From DASUFP01 sp036274495 (GTDB taxonomy: Bacteria; Bacteroidota; Bacteroidia; AKYH767-A; OLB10): a stretch of DNA of 11,560 bases. Below the pieces are notes generated by a model, which worked only from the letters and a program-made list of their open reading frames with translations, had not been told where the DNA came from and did no database searches. Of the stretch, positions 1-8,295 are shown in pieces. The stretch is from positions 1-11,560 of the forward strand of contig DASUFP010000034.1 of the NCBI GenBank assembly GCA_036274495.1. The letters run 5' to 3'. A program made the translations under genes and the position numbers. How positions within the stretch are numbered: position 1 is the stretch's first letter; each line of letters opens with the position of its first letter.

Positions 1-252
1 GCCGGATAAAAGGTCATCGAGTTCAGGTAGTCTTCCTGTAGTAAATAACGTACTGATTTTTTTACTCAGACTTTTTCCAATTCCATCAATTGCTTCGAGT
101 TCTTTTTCGGTTAAGCCATCGAGAGTAGTTTCAAGCCGGTCGATTTTAAATGAAGCATTTGAGAGCGACCTGATCTTGAATTCATTTTCGCCATGTAATT
201 CCATCAGGCGCGCCAGCTTCCTGAACAGTTTAGCTATTTCCCTGTTACTCAT
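1..252 (-). CDS. polX: PolX-type DNA polymerase (partial, N-terminal 84 residues)
   Basis: This is the first 84 codons of a minus-strand gene that leaves the window at base 1. The translation starts MSNREIAKLFRKLARL and continues with FKIRSLSNASFKIDRL, which has the shape of the N-terminal 8-kDa-like domain of bacterial family X DNA polymerases. A helix-hairpin-helix follows (LEAIDGIGKSLSKKI, about residues 53-67). The family acts in gap filling during base excision repair, and bacterial PolX usually carries a C-terminal PHP exonuclease domain; the catalytic palm and PHP parts are outside the window, so neither can be confirmed. The ATG at 252 lies only 9 bases after the sppA stop, so the two genes are probably co-transcribed. 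No clear Shine-Dalgarno sequence is seen, which is usual in Bacteroidota. Another helix-hairpin-helix protein is possible but less likely. Confidence 0.8.
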   Translation of the reverse strand, partial: MSNREIAKLFRKLARLMELHGENEFKIRSLSNASFKIDRLETTLDGLTEKELEAIDGIGKSLSKKISTLFTTGRLPELDDLLSG

Positions 253-261
253 TCGATCAAA

Positions 262-2037
262 TTAATCGATCCGCAAATTGAAGAGTTCCCTTGCCTGCAC
301 TCCCTGGGTGCGGGAGAGTTTTTCAGCCGATTGAACCATTTCGAACTTATCGCCAATAGTGTATTGCACCCAGCGGGTTTGGGCTTCTCCTGAAATATCT
401 TCAAGAAGAGAAACAAAAGGATCTTTTTGCTCAGGTAGTTCTTTTATCCTGTAGTTTGTGATTCCGGCTTTATGTGCGGCAATTTCAATAGCGGTATCGA
501 GTCCACCCAGCACATCAACCAGTCCCGCATTTTTGGCATCGGTACCCGACCATACCCTTCCCTGTGCAAGCGAATCGACAGTTGCCTCAGGGAGATGGCG
601 CCCATCGGCTACTCTTTTCACAAAAGTGCTGTATACTTTTTCAACCCAGCCGGTAATAATCATGCGTTCTTTTTCGGTCATGGGCCTCGACATGGTTCCT
701 ATATCGGCAAACGGCGAGGTTTTATATCCGTCAAAGGTTATTCCCAGCTTGTTGCTGAACATCTTCTGTAGGTTAAACATCAGTCCGAAAACACCAATTG
801 AACCGGTGATGGTATTGGGTTCCGCCACAATTGTATCGGCGGCACAGCTGATGTAATATCCGCCCGAAGCGGCAACATTACCCATTGAAACAATAAATGG
901 TTTTGCTTTCCGGCAGAGAGAAACTTCGCGCCATACCACATCAGAGGCAAGTGCATCGCCACCGGGACTGTTCACCCGAAGCACTACTGCTTTAATATGA
1001 TCATCGAGTCGTGCTTTACGAATGGTTTTAGCCATATCAGCTCCGCCAATCTCATCGTCTTTACCTTCGCCACCTACAATATCACCCGAGGCATAAATAA
1101 CGGCAATGCGATCACGTGTAAAGGTTTTATTACTGTTTTTCTCAACAACCTTGTCGTATTTATTCATCGAAATAAATTCGGGAAGCTCGTCTGTTTTATT
1201 ACCGTTACGTTCCTGTACTTCGGAAAGGAATTCATCAAAATAGCCAACCTTATCAACCAGTTTATAAGTGAGAGCCGCATCCGGAGTTCTTACCAGCATG
1301 CTGTCAGCGATATTGCGTAAAATGGTGGGGTCAATATTTCTGGCCGATCCGATATCGTCAACAAAAACGGTCCAGAACGATTCCACATAAGCCGCTACCT
1401 GTTCTCTGCTTTCGTCACTCATTTTATCAAGCAAAAAGGGTTCTACAGCACTCTTGTATTTACCGTGACGGATAATCTGCGGTTCAATTTCAAGTTTTGA
1501 AAGCAGTCCTTTCAAATAAGGCGTTTGAGATGCAAAGCCTTTAAACTCTACCATTCCTTCGGGATGTACCCAAATTTCATTGGCAACGGAAGCGGCGTAA
1601 TAGGCTCCCTGGGAATAGGCATCGGCATAGGTCAGAATAAATTTTTTCGTTTTACGAAATGCCAGCAACGCATCGCGTAGTTCGCGGGCAAAAGCGGCAC
1701 CGGAAGAAAACCCCGAAAGATCCAAATACAAACCGTTGATGTTAGGGTCGCTTTCGGCTTTTTTGATATTCCTGATGATGTCGTGCAGACCCAGCTGGCT
1801 TGAACCTGAGAGTTTACTGATATCAAAATTTCTCAAAGGATTATTCGACACCCTGTCTTCTATAGTTTCGTCAAATTTCAGGTGTAAAACGGTGCCGGGA
1901 CCAACGTGTGTTTCGCTTCCCTTGGTGGCAGATGAAACCAGTGAGGCGGTAAATGCCCCCGCTATAAAAATGAAGAGCACAATACAGAGAAAAAACCCCA
2001 GCATTGAGGCAAACATGAATTTAAAAAATTGTTTCAT
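262..2037 (-). CDS. sppA: signal peptide peptidase SppA, 67K type
   Basis: A 591-residue membrane-bound serine protease of family S49 that degrades cleaved signal peptides in the inner membrane. One N-terminal transmembrane segment lies at about residues 11-35. Two tandem S49 domains follow, the layout of the long E. coli-type enzyme (618 residues). The catalytic lysine sits in the N-terminal repeat at K195 (GKYKSAVEPF) and the nucleophile in the C-terminal repeat at S391 (MGNVAASGGYYIS), followed by the conserved TGSIGVFG. Both catalytic residues are therefore present and correctly placed. The gene is divergent from folK across 63 bases, and polX starts 9 bases after its stop. A weak minus-strand box at 2057-2064 (TAATATTG, one mismatch to TAnnTTTG) could be its -7 element. 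Family assignment is firm; the physiological substrate is inferred from the family. Confidence 0.96.
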   Translation of the reverse strand: MKQFFKFMFASMLGFFLCIVLFIFIAGAFTASLVSSATKGSETHVGPGTVLHLKFDETIEDRVSNNPLRNFDISKLSGSSQLGLHDIIRNIKKAESDPNINGLYLDLSGFSSGAAFARELRDALLAFRKTKKFILTYADAYSQGAYYAASVANEIWVHPEGMVEFKGFASQTPYLKGLLSKLEIEPQIIRHGKYKSAVEPFLLDKMSDESREQVAAYVESFWTVFVDDIGSARNIDPTILRNIADSMLVRTPDAALTYKLVDKVGYFDEFLSEVQERNGNKTDELPEFISMNKYDKVVEKNSNKTFTRDRIAVIYASGDIVGGEGKDDEIGGADMAKTIRKARLDDHIKAVVLRVNSPGGDALASDVVWREVSLCRKAKPFIVSMGNVAASGGYYISCAADTIVAEPNTITGSIGVFGLMFNLQKMFSNKLGITFDGYKTSPFADIGTMSRPMTEKERMIITGWVEKVYSTFVKRVADGRHLPEATVDSLAQGRVWSGTDAKNAGLVDVLGGLDTAIEIAAHKAGITNYRIKELPEQKDPFVSLLEDISGEAQTRWVQYTIGDKFEMVQSAEKLSRTQGVQARELFNLRID

Positions 2038-2087
2038 AAACGGATTTGTTAAGATGCAATATTAAGCAATACCACACTGATTGTGGT

Positions 2088-2095
2088 TATTTTTG
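2088..2095 (+). promoter_or_regulatory. -7 box of the folK promoter
   Basis: TATTTTTG matches the Bacteroidota -7 consensus TAnnTTTG exactly. It ends 5 bases before the folK ATG at 2101, so transcription would start at or near the first base of the codon. No convincing TTTG -33 element is seen at the usual distance upstream. Confidence 0.45.
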
Positions 2096-2100
2096 CGACA

Positions 2101-2595
2101 ATGGAGACCGGCGAAAATGCAGTTATAATGGTTGGCAGCAATCTTGGCAATCTGAAACAGAATCTGGATCGTTCCGTTTGGGAAATGGAACAATATGCCG
2201 GTTCCATCAGAGCGCTTTCGGGGTATTATCAGACTGCACCGTGGAATATGACCGGCGTACCTGATTTTCTCAACCGTGCTGTCCTTTTGGAGACCCGGTT
2301 GGCTCCGGAGGAACTGCTTGCCGTGCTTTTGGAAATCGAAAAAAAACTTGGCCGTACCCGTGAGCAGGCCAATGCTTCCAGAATTATCGACAACGATATC
2401 ATGTTCTACGGCGATAAGGTAATCCAAACGGGTAATCTGACTGTCCCGCACCCCAGAATGCACCTGAGGCGATTTAATTTACTGCCAATCAATGAAATAT
2501 GTCCTGACTTCAGGCATCCGGTGCTCAAGGAGACAATAGTGCGTTTATTGGAGAAATGTGAAGATTCCTTAGTAGTTAACCGGATTGATTTTTAA
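2101..2595 (+). CDS. folK: HPPK: 6-hydroxymethyl-7,8-dihydropterin pyrophosphokinase
   Basis: A 164-residue enzyme that transfers pyrophosphate from ATP to 6-hydroxymethyl-7,8-dihydropterin in folate synthesis. Visible signatures are the first strand and loop (AVIMVGSNLGN, residues 7-17), SGYYQTAPWNMTGVPDFLNRA (from residue 40), and the family signature from residue 94, RIIDNDIMFYG then PHPRMHLRRFNLLPINEICP. The two magnesium-binding aspartates are D97 and D99; the residue between them is Asn where Leu is common. The ATG at 2101 is preferred because a GTG at 2083 adds residues absent from the family and overlaps the putative -7 box, while the ATG at 2128 would remove the first beta strand. 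A deoxynucleoside kinase gene follows after 19 bases, probably in the same operon. Confidence 0.93.
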   Translation: METGENAVIMVGSNLGNLKQNLDRSVWEMEQYAGSIRALSGYYQTAPWNMTGVPDFLNRAVLLETRLAPEELLAVLLEIEKKLGRTREQANASRIIDNDIMFYGDKVIQTGNLTVPHPRMHLRRFNLLPINEICPDFRHPVLKETIVRLLEKCEDSLVVNRIDF

Positions 2596-2614
2596 ATTAA
2601 TGAGCTAATATTCA

Positions 2615-3202
2615 ATGAAATATATAGCCATTGAGGGGATCATAGGTGCCGGAAAATCGACATTTGCCAAAGCGCTTTCAAAAAAGCTGGGAGGCCGGCT
2701 GGTATTGGAAGATTTTGAAGCGAACAGCCTGCTGGCCGATTTTTACAGGGATCCCAAAAGGTATGCCCGGCAACTGGAACTAACTCTTTTGCAACAGCGG
2801 GTAAAACAACTGAAATCCAGTCATAGCAACGATTCCGGAATACTCATAGCAGATTTCCATTTACACAAAAGTTTGTTATTTGCGGCAATTACGCTGAACC
2901 CACAGGATTATGTGGAATTTGAAAAAATCTATCTGAGTGTAATCGCCGGTCTACCTGAACCGGATCTGCTGATACACATTTCCACTCCACCCAAACAAGC
3001 GAAGCAAAATATTATTAACAGGGGAAGACCCTATGAAACAGCGATTTCGGAAGTATACCTTGACTTATTATTTAAGGGTTATTCCGGTTTTATCCGAAAC
3101 TATTGCATCACTAAATCAGTATTAACAATCCGATGGGATGAATTACAGAGCAAATCAGATACTAAAATTGCCGAAATTATGCAACTCCTTTCGGCTCAAT
3201 GA
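2615..3202 (+). CDS. deoxynucleoside kinase (dNK family)
   Basis: A 195-residue P-loop kinase of the deoxynucleoside kinase family, which phosphorylates deoxynucleosides for dNTP salvage in the cytoplasm. The Walker A loop is GIIGAGKST at residues 8-16. Further family landmarks are LEDFEAN (where many members have an E-P motif), RDPKRYARQLELTLLQQRV, ADFHLHKSLLFA (in the place of the D/E-R-S motif), PDLLIHISTPP and the lid-like NIINRGRPYE. Spacing of 19 bases from folK and the same strand suggest one operon. The DFHLHKS segment departs from the D-R-S form of animal enzymes, so the preferred nucleoside (dA, dG or other) cannot be read from the sequence. The family call is solid; substrate is open, so no symbol is given. 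Confidence 0.88.
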   Translation: MKYIAIEGIIGAGKSTFAKALSKKLGGRLVLEDFEANSLLADFYRDPKRYARQLELTLLQQRVKQLKSSHSNDSGILIADFHLHKSLLFAAITLNPQDYVEFEKIYLSVIAGLPEPDLLIHISTPPKQAKQNIINRGRPYETAISEVYLDLLFKGYSGFIRNYCITKSVLTIRWDELQSKSDTKIAEIMQLLSAQ

Positions 3203-3240
3203 TATCAACAATTCATTGTGAATCAAATTTATTTACAATC

Positions 3241-3271
3241 TTTATTTTCTCCTTTCAAATAATTATTATTG
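3241..3271 (+). promoter_or_regulatory. candidate ompA promoter
   Basis: TTTA at 3241-3244 and TATTATTG at 3264-3271 are 19 bases apart. Each is one mismatch from the Bacteroidota TTTG / TAnnTTTG pattern. Transcription would start near 3278, about 30 bases before the ompA ATG. The 107-base gap before ompA holds no gene. Confidence 0.4.
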
Positions 3272-3309
3272 CACCCAAATTGCTAACAAATAACCAAAAA
3301 AAGCCAATC

Positions 3310-4785
3310 ATGAAACGATTTACGGTAATCTTTACCAGTTGCTTTTTAATACTGGTGAATTCACTGGTGGCCCAAACACAGACAAGCACCACCAAGTCAG
3401 GCCTTCCCAGTCCGAAGGATTATGACCGTTGGTCTGCCGGTCTGTTTTTAGGCGACAATTTTTTCTTTTCCGACATTCTGAAGGATTCGAAAAACAATAA
3501 TGCCTTCAAAAGCTTGCCATTCTCGCCTGCAGTTGGATTGCAACTGACCTATCAGGTATCTCACTCTGTGGGATTACGTGCTTCAGGAACTTTCTCGAAG
3601 TTTCAGGCAGGCCCAAGCAAGGAGCGTCTTGAATACACTTCGAAAGTTTACATCAACCCTGAGGTTGATTATGAAAGTCCAATGGCTGAGGCAGCTCTTG
3701 AAGGGGTTTATACTTTTGGTAACATTTCTCATTTGAAACGGAATCAGAAATTTCACTTCTTCGTTTCGCTTGGTGTTGGCATGTTTTCGTTTGACGGAGA
3801 AATGAAGTCAACCAAAGACCAGAGTTTTGATACCAATGGTGATGGCACAGCTGATGTTACCATTGCAAACGGTGATAAATTACTTGAAACCGGAAAAGTT
3901 ACTGAAATGATGGTCCCAATGGGTCTTGGTTTCAAATACCAGTTAGGTAAAATTGATTTAGGTCTGAGTTATGACTACCGTCACACATTCACCGACAAAG
4001 TGGATGGTATCAATAAACCGGAAACAGAATACGACCACTATGCTTTTGCACGTCTGAGTGTGAATTACACCTTCGGTAAAAAGAAAGCAATGGAATGGGT
4101 AAATCCGATGGAAGTTGTTTACAACGACATTGCTGATCTCAAAGAAAAAGTTGACATTCTTTCCGGCGACAAAGACAAAGACGGCGTTTCCGATATGTTT
4201 GACAAAGACAATTCAACTGCTGAAGGCGTTAAAGTTTATGGTGACGGTACCTCAGTTGATACTGATGGTGATGGTGTTGCTGACAATGCTGACGGAGATC
4301 CATTCAGCCTGAAAGGTGCAAAAGTTGATGCAAATGGTGTGGAGATAGATACCGATGGTGACGGAGTTGCTGACAGCCGCGACCTTGAGCCAAACACTGA
4401 AAAAGGCAAGATGGTTAACTTCCAGGGTATGACAATTAAAACCGGAAATGACGGAGCTATGTATCTTCCATCCGTATTCTTCGGCACCAACGTTTCATCT
4501 GTTAACCCTGCTCAACGTGATCGTATACTTGTTGTTGCCCGTACAATGAAAGCGAATCCGGATCTTAAAATCATGATCACCGGACATGCCGACAATACCG
4601 CATCTGAACAATACAACGAAAAGCTGGCCATGAAACGTGCTGAAGCGGTGAAGAATCACCTTATCAAAGTTTATGGTATTGACGGATCAAGAATTTCTAC
4701 CGAATCAAAAGGTGAAACAGATCCTGATGCTAATGATGCCAACCGTGCCATGAACCGTCGCGTAGACTTCTCTGTTGTACAATAA
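3310..4785 (+). CDS. OmpA-family outer-membrane protein with TSP3 calcium repeats
   Basis: A 491-residue surface protein that links the outer membrane to peptidoglycan. The ATG at 3310 was chosen because it begins a typical signal peptide (MKRFTVIFTSCFLILVNSLVAQ, cleavage probably after AQ); the reading frame extends upstream to 3199 but without signal-peptide character. A beta-barrel domain spans about residues 30-265. From residue 287 a linker of thrombospondin type 3 repeats carries calcium-binding D-x-D-x-D-G motifs (DKDKDGVSD, DTDGDGVAD twice). The OmpA C-terminal domain runs from about residue 384 to the end, with the peptidoglycan-binding core TGHADNTASEQYNEKLAMKRA. An extra calcium-loop-like stretch, DTNGDGTAD, starts at residue 174 inside the barrel region, probably in a loop. 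A strong terminator follows. The gene is probably monocistronic. Confidence 0.93.
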   Translation: MKRFTVIFTSCFLILVNSLVAQTQTSTTKSGLPSPKDYDRWSAGLFLGDNFFFSDILKDSKNNNAFKSLPFSPAVGLQLTYQVSHSVGLRASGTFSKFQAGPSKERLEYTSKVYINPEVDYESPMAEAALEGVYTFGNISHLKRNQKFHFFVSLGVGMFSFDGEMKSTKDQSFDTNGDGTADVTIANGDKLLETGKVTEMMVPMGLGFKYQLGKIDLGLSYDYRHTFTDKVDGINKPETEYDHYAFARLSVNYTFGKKKAMEWVNPMEVVYNDIADLKEKVDILSGDKDKDGVSDMFDKDNSTAEGVKVYGDGTSVDTDGDGVADNADGDPFSLKGAKVDANGVEIDTDGDGVADSRDLEPNTEKGKMVNFQGMTIKTGNDGAMYLPSVFFGTNVSSVNPAQRDRILVVARTMKANPDLKIMITGHADNTASEQYNEKLAMKRAEAVKNHLIKVYGIDGSRISTESKGETDPDANDANRAMNRRVDFSVVQ

Positions 4786-4797
4786 AAGAATTTACAC

Positions 4798-4832
4798 AAA
4801 AAAAAAGGTCCTCGTTTGAGGACCTTTTTTTT
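4798..4832. terminator. bidirectional Rho-independent terminator
   Basis: Stem GGTCCTC (4807-4813), loop GTTT, stem GAGGACC (4818-4824), flanked by nine A on the left and eight T on the right. It can therefore stop ompA transcription on the plus strand and the convergent trmH-type gene on the minus strand. Confidence 0.93.
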
Positions 4833-4841
4833 GCTCTATCA

Positions 4842-5378
4842 TCAGCTGTTTTCAAGCACCTTGTTTTTATAAAATTCCCAAAGCACTATACCGGCGCAAA
4901 CAGCGATATTAAGTGAATGTTTGGTCCCCGATTGCGGAACCTCTATGCAACCGTCGATCAAAGGTGCCAGAGCAGGATCTACCCCTTTAACCTCATGACC
5001 AAAAACCAATGCAACGGGTGAATCCGTAACAGAAATACTATTTAGCGGAATGCTGTTTTGACATTGTTCAACAGCCCATATCCTGTAACCTTTCTCTTTC
5101 AACTCTTTCAATGCCGCATAAGTAGAATCAAAATAGGACCACGTCACTGATTCGGTGGCGCCCAGGGCGGTTTTAAGAATTTCTCTGTCGGGCGGACAGG
5201 CACTTATGCCGCACAACACCAGCTGCTCAACCAAAAAACTGTCGGCACTCCTGAATACCGATCCGATATTCATTCCGCTTCTTACATTGTCGAGCACCAC
5301 CGTAAGGTTCATTTTTTCCAGGCTTTGATACGTCCGGATCCCCGGTCTGTTCAACTCCTCATTTTTTAAAATTTTCAT
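4842..5378 (-). CDS. TrmH-family (SPOUT) RNA 2'-O-methyltransferase
   Basis: A 178-residue SpoU/TrmH-type enzyme that uses S-adenosylmethionine to methylate a ribose 2'-OH in tRNA or rRNA. All three SPOUT motifs are visible: motif 1 NVRSGMNIGSVFRSADSF (residues 31-48), motif 2 LVFGHEVKGV (124-133) and motif 3 IEVPQSGTKHSLNIAVCAGI (145-164) with the invariant S155-L-N157 of the trefoil knot. No N-terminal substrate-binding domain such as the L30e-like domain of RlmB is present, so it resembles the short TrmH/TrmL type. The ATG at 5378 is chosen because a frame extension to 5528 would overlap mutS and has no family resemblance. It is divergent from mutS across 87 bases and shares the terminator at 4798-4832 with ompA. 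The target nucleotide cannot be told. Confidence 0.9.
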   Translation of the reverse strand: MKILKNEELNRPGIRTYQSLEKMNLTVVLDNVRSGMNIGSVFRSADSFLVEQLVLCGISACPPDREILKTALGATESVTWSYFDSTYAALKELKEKGYRIWAVEQCQNSIPLNSISVTDSPVALVFGHEVKGVDPALAPLIDGCIEVPQSGTKHSLNIAVCAGIVLWEFYKNKVLENS

Positions 5379-5465
5379 AGATAAAAATATTTCCGCTGTA
5401 AATGTCGGCAGATTGAAGGAAGGTCCGTATTTTGGAAGTAAATTAGCTGGTTGTAAGAATATCAA

Positions 5466-8099
5466 ATGGCAATTTCCGAAAAAAAGAAGAAAACTGCATC
5501 TGCAACGGAAACACCGCTGATGAAACAATACAATGCCATCAAGGCGAAATATCCTGATGCGTTACTCTTGTTTCGGGTAGGTGATTTTTATGAAACCTTT
5601 GATTCTGATGCTGTAACAGCATCCAAAATATTAGGTATTGTACTTACAAAACGTGCCAATGGGGCTGCATCGTCTATTAGTCTGGCCGGATTCCCGCACC
5701 ATGCACTGGATACCTATCTGCCAAAACTTGTAAGAGCAGGCCAGCGTGTTGCCATTTGCGATCAGCTGGAAGATCCGAAAACAACCAAAACCATCGTGAA
5801 GCGTGGCGTTACCGAATTGGTTACTCCGGGCGTTGCAATGAGCGATAAAATTCTTGATCACAAGTCCAATAATTTTTTGGCTGTTTACCATGCTGAAGGA
5901 CCGGTATATGGACTGGCTTTGCTGGAACTATCGACAGGGGAATTTTTAATTGCACAGGGCGACAGCAATTACACTGACAAACTGCTGGCAGGTTTTAATC
6001 CCAGCGAAGTTGTAATGAGCCGCTCCGATGCAAAGGAATTCAAAGAACGAAACGGTGACAGGTACTATACCTACCCTATTGATGACTGGGTTTTTTCAGG
6101 AACATTCGGAGAGGAAAAACTGCTTGCTCATTTTGGAACTGCTTCTTTAAAAGGATTCGGAGTTGAATCGTTTACAGTTGCCGTTAAATCGGCCGGTGCT
6201 GCCCTCCACTATCTCAATCAGAACCAACAGGACAAACTAGGTCACATCACCGCTTTGGCGCGCATTGAAGAGGATAAATTTGTTTGGCTTGATAAATTTA
6301 CCATCAGGAATCTTGAACTGGTCTCATCACCTCATGATCGTGCCATTACACTTAAGGATGTTTTGGATAAAACCATTTCTCCGATGGGATCCCGGCTCTT
6401 GCAACGCTGGATACTGATGCCCTTAAAAGACCTTGAACCGTTATTGAAGAGACAGGAGGTTGTTCAATATTTACTTTCAGAAAGAGTTTTTGCAGAGGAG
6501 GCAGGCAAATCCATTTCACTCATAGGTGATCTGGAACGGATAATTTCCCGTGTTGCCGTAAAACGGGTAAGCCCGAGAGAATTGAACCAGCTAACACAAG
6601 CATTGTCTGCCATAGGGCCATTAAGAAGTGCTTTCAAACAGACCGGTAATGCATCGATGCAGCTCATCTCTGAGCCATTGAATCCATGTGAATCATTAGT
6701 AGCCATACTCAGGAAAACAATTAAAGAGGATGCCCCTCCCCTGCTTTCCAAGGGCAATGTGATTTGTGAAGGAGTGTCGGAAGAATTGGATCAACTGCGA
6801 AAAATTGCTTTTTCAGGGAAAGACTACCTGCTTCAGCTGCAGATTAAAGAGATTGAGAGAACCGGTATAGGTTCCCTGAAGATTAGTTTTAATAATGTTT
6901 TTGGTTATTATATCGAAGTAACCAATGCCCATAAAGATAAGGTACCCGGCGACTGGATAAGGAAACAGACGCTGGTTAATGCTGAGCGATACATTACTCA
7001 GGAGTTAAAAGAATACGAAGAAAAAATTCTAGGTGCCGAAGAAAAGATTGGCGTACTCGAGGAGAAACTGTATAATGATCTTGTGAGTTTAGTAGCCGAA
7101 TATATTACTCCTGTCCAGTCAAATGCCGTTTGTGTAGCGCAAATTGATTGTCTTTTGTCCTTTGCAGCCATTGCTCACGAATATGAATATGTGAGACCGC
7201 AATTGAACGGTTCGCTGGTGATTGATATCAGAGACGGAAGGCATCCGGTACTGGAACGTCAGATGCCGCCGGGCGAATTCTATATTACCAACGATGTATT
7301 GCTTGACAGCGACTCGCAGCAAATTATGGTTATAACCGGACCTAATATGTCCGGTAAATCAGCTTTACTAAGACAAACTGCGCTAATCACCCTCATGGCA
7401 CAAATCGGATCATTTGTCCCGGCGCGGTCAGCAACAATAGGATTGGTAGATAAAATTTTTACCCGTGTAGGCGCGTCGGATAACATTTCATCAGGTGAGT
7501 CTACGTTTATGGTAGAGATGAATGAAACGGCCAGTATTTTAAATAATATTTCACCAAGAAGCCTGTTGATTTTGGATGAGATCGGCCGAGGAACCTCTAC
7601 TTATGATGGTATATCGATAGCCTGGGCCATTGCTGAGTTTTTACATGAAAACCCGGTAGCAAGAGCTAAAACACTTTTCGCTACCCATTACCATGAACTC
7701 AATGAGATTGCTGCTACGTTACCCAGGATCCGCAATTTTCATGTTTCGGTACAGGAGGCAGGGCAAAAGATTCTCTTTTTGCGAAAACTGGTTGCCGGCG
7801 GCAGCGAACACAGTTTCGGTATTCATGTAGCTAAAATGGCGGGAATGCCCTCACGGGTGGTTCAAAGGGCTGCCTCTATGCTCGAATTGCTCGAAAAAGC
7901 GCATAGCAATGCTGAACTTGTCAAAACCGCTAAAAAGGAGAGTGACAAGGATGCCTTTCAACTCAGCTTTTTTAAACTGGACGATCCCACCCTGGAACAG
8001 ATAAGAGATGAAATAAGGAAGACCGATATCAATACACTTACCCCGGTTGAGGCCCTTATGAAACTAAATGAGATTAAACGACTGATTTCCAGCAACTAA
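5466..8099 (+). CDS. mutS: DNA mismatch repair protein MutS
   Basis: An 877-residue mismatch-recognition ATPase, full length for MutS1. The mismatch-binding F-x-E motif is F41-Y42-E43 (GDFYETF), so this is a true mismatch reader and not a MutS2 type. Connector, core and clamp domains follow up to about residue 580. The ATPase domain has Walker A GPNMSGKS (residues 625-632), the segment ASDNISSGESTFMVEM, Walker B LLILDEIGRG (D704, E705), FATHYHEL and KMAGMPSRVVQRA. Near the C-terminus QLSFF (832-836) fits the sliding-clamp binding pentapeptide. The last residues (TPVEALMKLNEIKRLI) match the usual MutS C-terminal helix. The divergent 87-base gap contains TATTTTGG at 5428-5435, a one-mismatch -7 candidate without a good -33 partner. 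No terminator is evident before the tRNA promoter. Confidence 0.98.
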   Translation: MAISEKKKKTASATETPLMKQYNAIKAKYPDALLLFRVGDFYETFDSDAVTASKILGIVLTKRANGAASSISLAGFPHHALDTYLPKLVRAGQRVAICDQLEDPKTTKTIVKRGVTELVTPGVAMSDKILDHKSNNFLAVYHAEGPVYGLALLELSTGEFLIAQGDSNYTDKLLAGFNPSEVVMSRSDAKEFKERNGDRYYTYPIDDWVFSGTFGEEKLLAHFGTASLKGFGVESFTVAVKSAGAALHYLNQNQQDKLGHITALARIEEDKFVWLDKFTIRNLELVSSPHDRAITLKDVLDKTISPMGSRLLQRWILMPLKDLEPLLKRQEVVQYLLSERVFAEEAGKSISLIGDLERIISRVAVKRVSPRELNQLTQALSAIGPLRSAFKQTGNASMQLISEPLNPCESLVAILRKTIKEDAPPLLSKGNVICEGVSEELDQLRKIAFSGKDYLLQLQIKEIERTGIGSLKISFNNVFGYYIEVTNAHKDKVPGDWIRKQTLVNAERYITQELKEYEEKILGAEEKIGVLEEKLYNDLVSLVAEYITPVQSNAVCVAQIDCLLSFAAIAHEYEYVRPQLNGSLVIDIRDGRHPVLERQMPPGEFYITNDVLLDSDSQQIMVITGPNMSGKSALLRQTALITLMAQIGSFVPARSATIGLVDKIFTRVGASDNISSGESTFMVEMNETASILNNISPRSLLILDEIGRGTSTYDGISIAWAIAEFLHENPVARAKTLFATHYHELNEIAATLPRIRNFHVSVQEAGQKILFLRKLVAGGSEHSFGIHVAKMAGMPSRVVQRAASMLELLEKAHSNAELVKTAKKESDKDAFQLSFFKLDDPTLEQIRDEIRKTDINTLTPVEALMKLNEIKRLISSN

Positions 8100-8120
8100 C
8101 TATAATTGTAAGACATATTA

Positions 8121-8152
8121 TTTGTAAAAAAATAATGCAAGTAGTACATTTG
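8121..8152 (+). promoter_or_regulatory. promoter of the tRNA-Gly transcript
   Basis: TTTG (8121-8124), a 20-base spacer and TACATTTG (8145-8152) match the Bacteroidota -33/-7 consensus in every specified base. The start of transcription would be near 8159, giving a leader of about 165 bases that includes the degenerate tRNA copy. Confidence 0.8.
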
Positions 8153-8247
8153 CACCCTGTTTAAAATTGACTGTAAAAGAATCAGTTAATTGATCTGCCG
8201 GAGGGCATGATTTGAGATTGAAATAAAAAAATTGCGAAAGTAGCTCA

Positions 8248-8265
8248 TCCCGATAGCGTTCGGGA
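8248..8265. repeat. 18-bp palindrome inside the D-loop of the tRNA copy
   Basis: TCCCGA (8248-8253), loop TAGCGT, TCGGGA (8260-8265): a perfect 6-bp hairpin. It replaces three bases (GTT) of the intact D-loop and leaves the flanking A and GG in place. It has the look of a short interspersed palindrome, but its copy number cannot be judged here. Confidence 0.75.
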
Positions 8266-8274
8266 GGCAGAGCG

Positions 8275-8295
8275 CGGTCCGCCTCAGGCGGATCG
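8275..8295. repeat. palindrome replacing the anticodon arm of the tRNA copy
   Basis: The core is TCCGCC (8278-8283), loop TCA, GGCGGA (8287-8292). It extends outward through G8277.T8293, G8276-C8294 and C8275-G8295 to a 9-bp stem with one G.T pair. The outer C-G and G-C pairs coincide with the first pairs of the normal anticodon stem. Confidence 0.75.

Noticed and set aside
3203..3240. Small hairpin ATTCA-TTG-TGAAT after the kinase gene as a terminator
   Set aside because: The stem is only 5 bp and AT-rich, with no proper T-tract.
3199..3309. In-frame extension of the OmpA gene to an ATG at 3199
   Set aside because: The added 37 residues would overlap the kinase stop codon and bury a textbook signal peptide that begins at 3310; the stretch is AT-rich and holds a promoter candidate.
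4236..4490. Minus-strand frame opposite the OmpA calcium repeats
   Set aside because: It mirrors the repeated GAT-GGT-GAT codons of the TSP3 region on the other strand and has no protein-like features of its own.
5379..5528. 50-residue N-terminal extension of the TrmH-type protein
   Set aside because: It would overlap the start of mutS, is rich in Phe and Cys, and has no family resemblance; the ATG at 5378 gives a normal short TrmH-type protein.
8167..8189. Hairpin TTGACTG/CAGTTAA in the tRNA-Gly leader as a regulatory element
   Set aside because: Seven weak pairs including one G.T, without a T-tract or any other signal.
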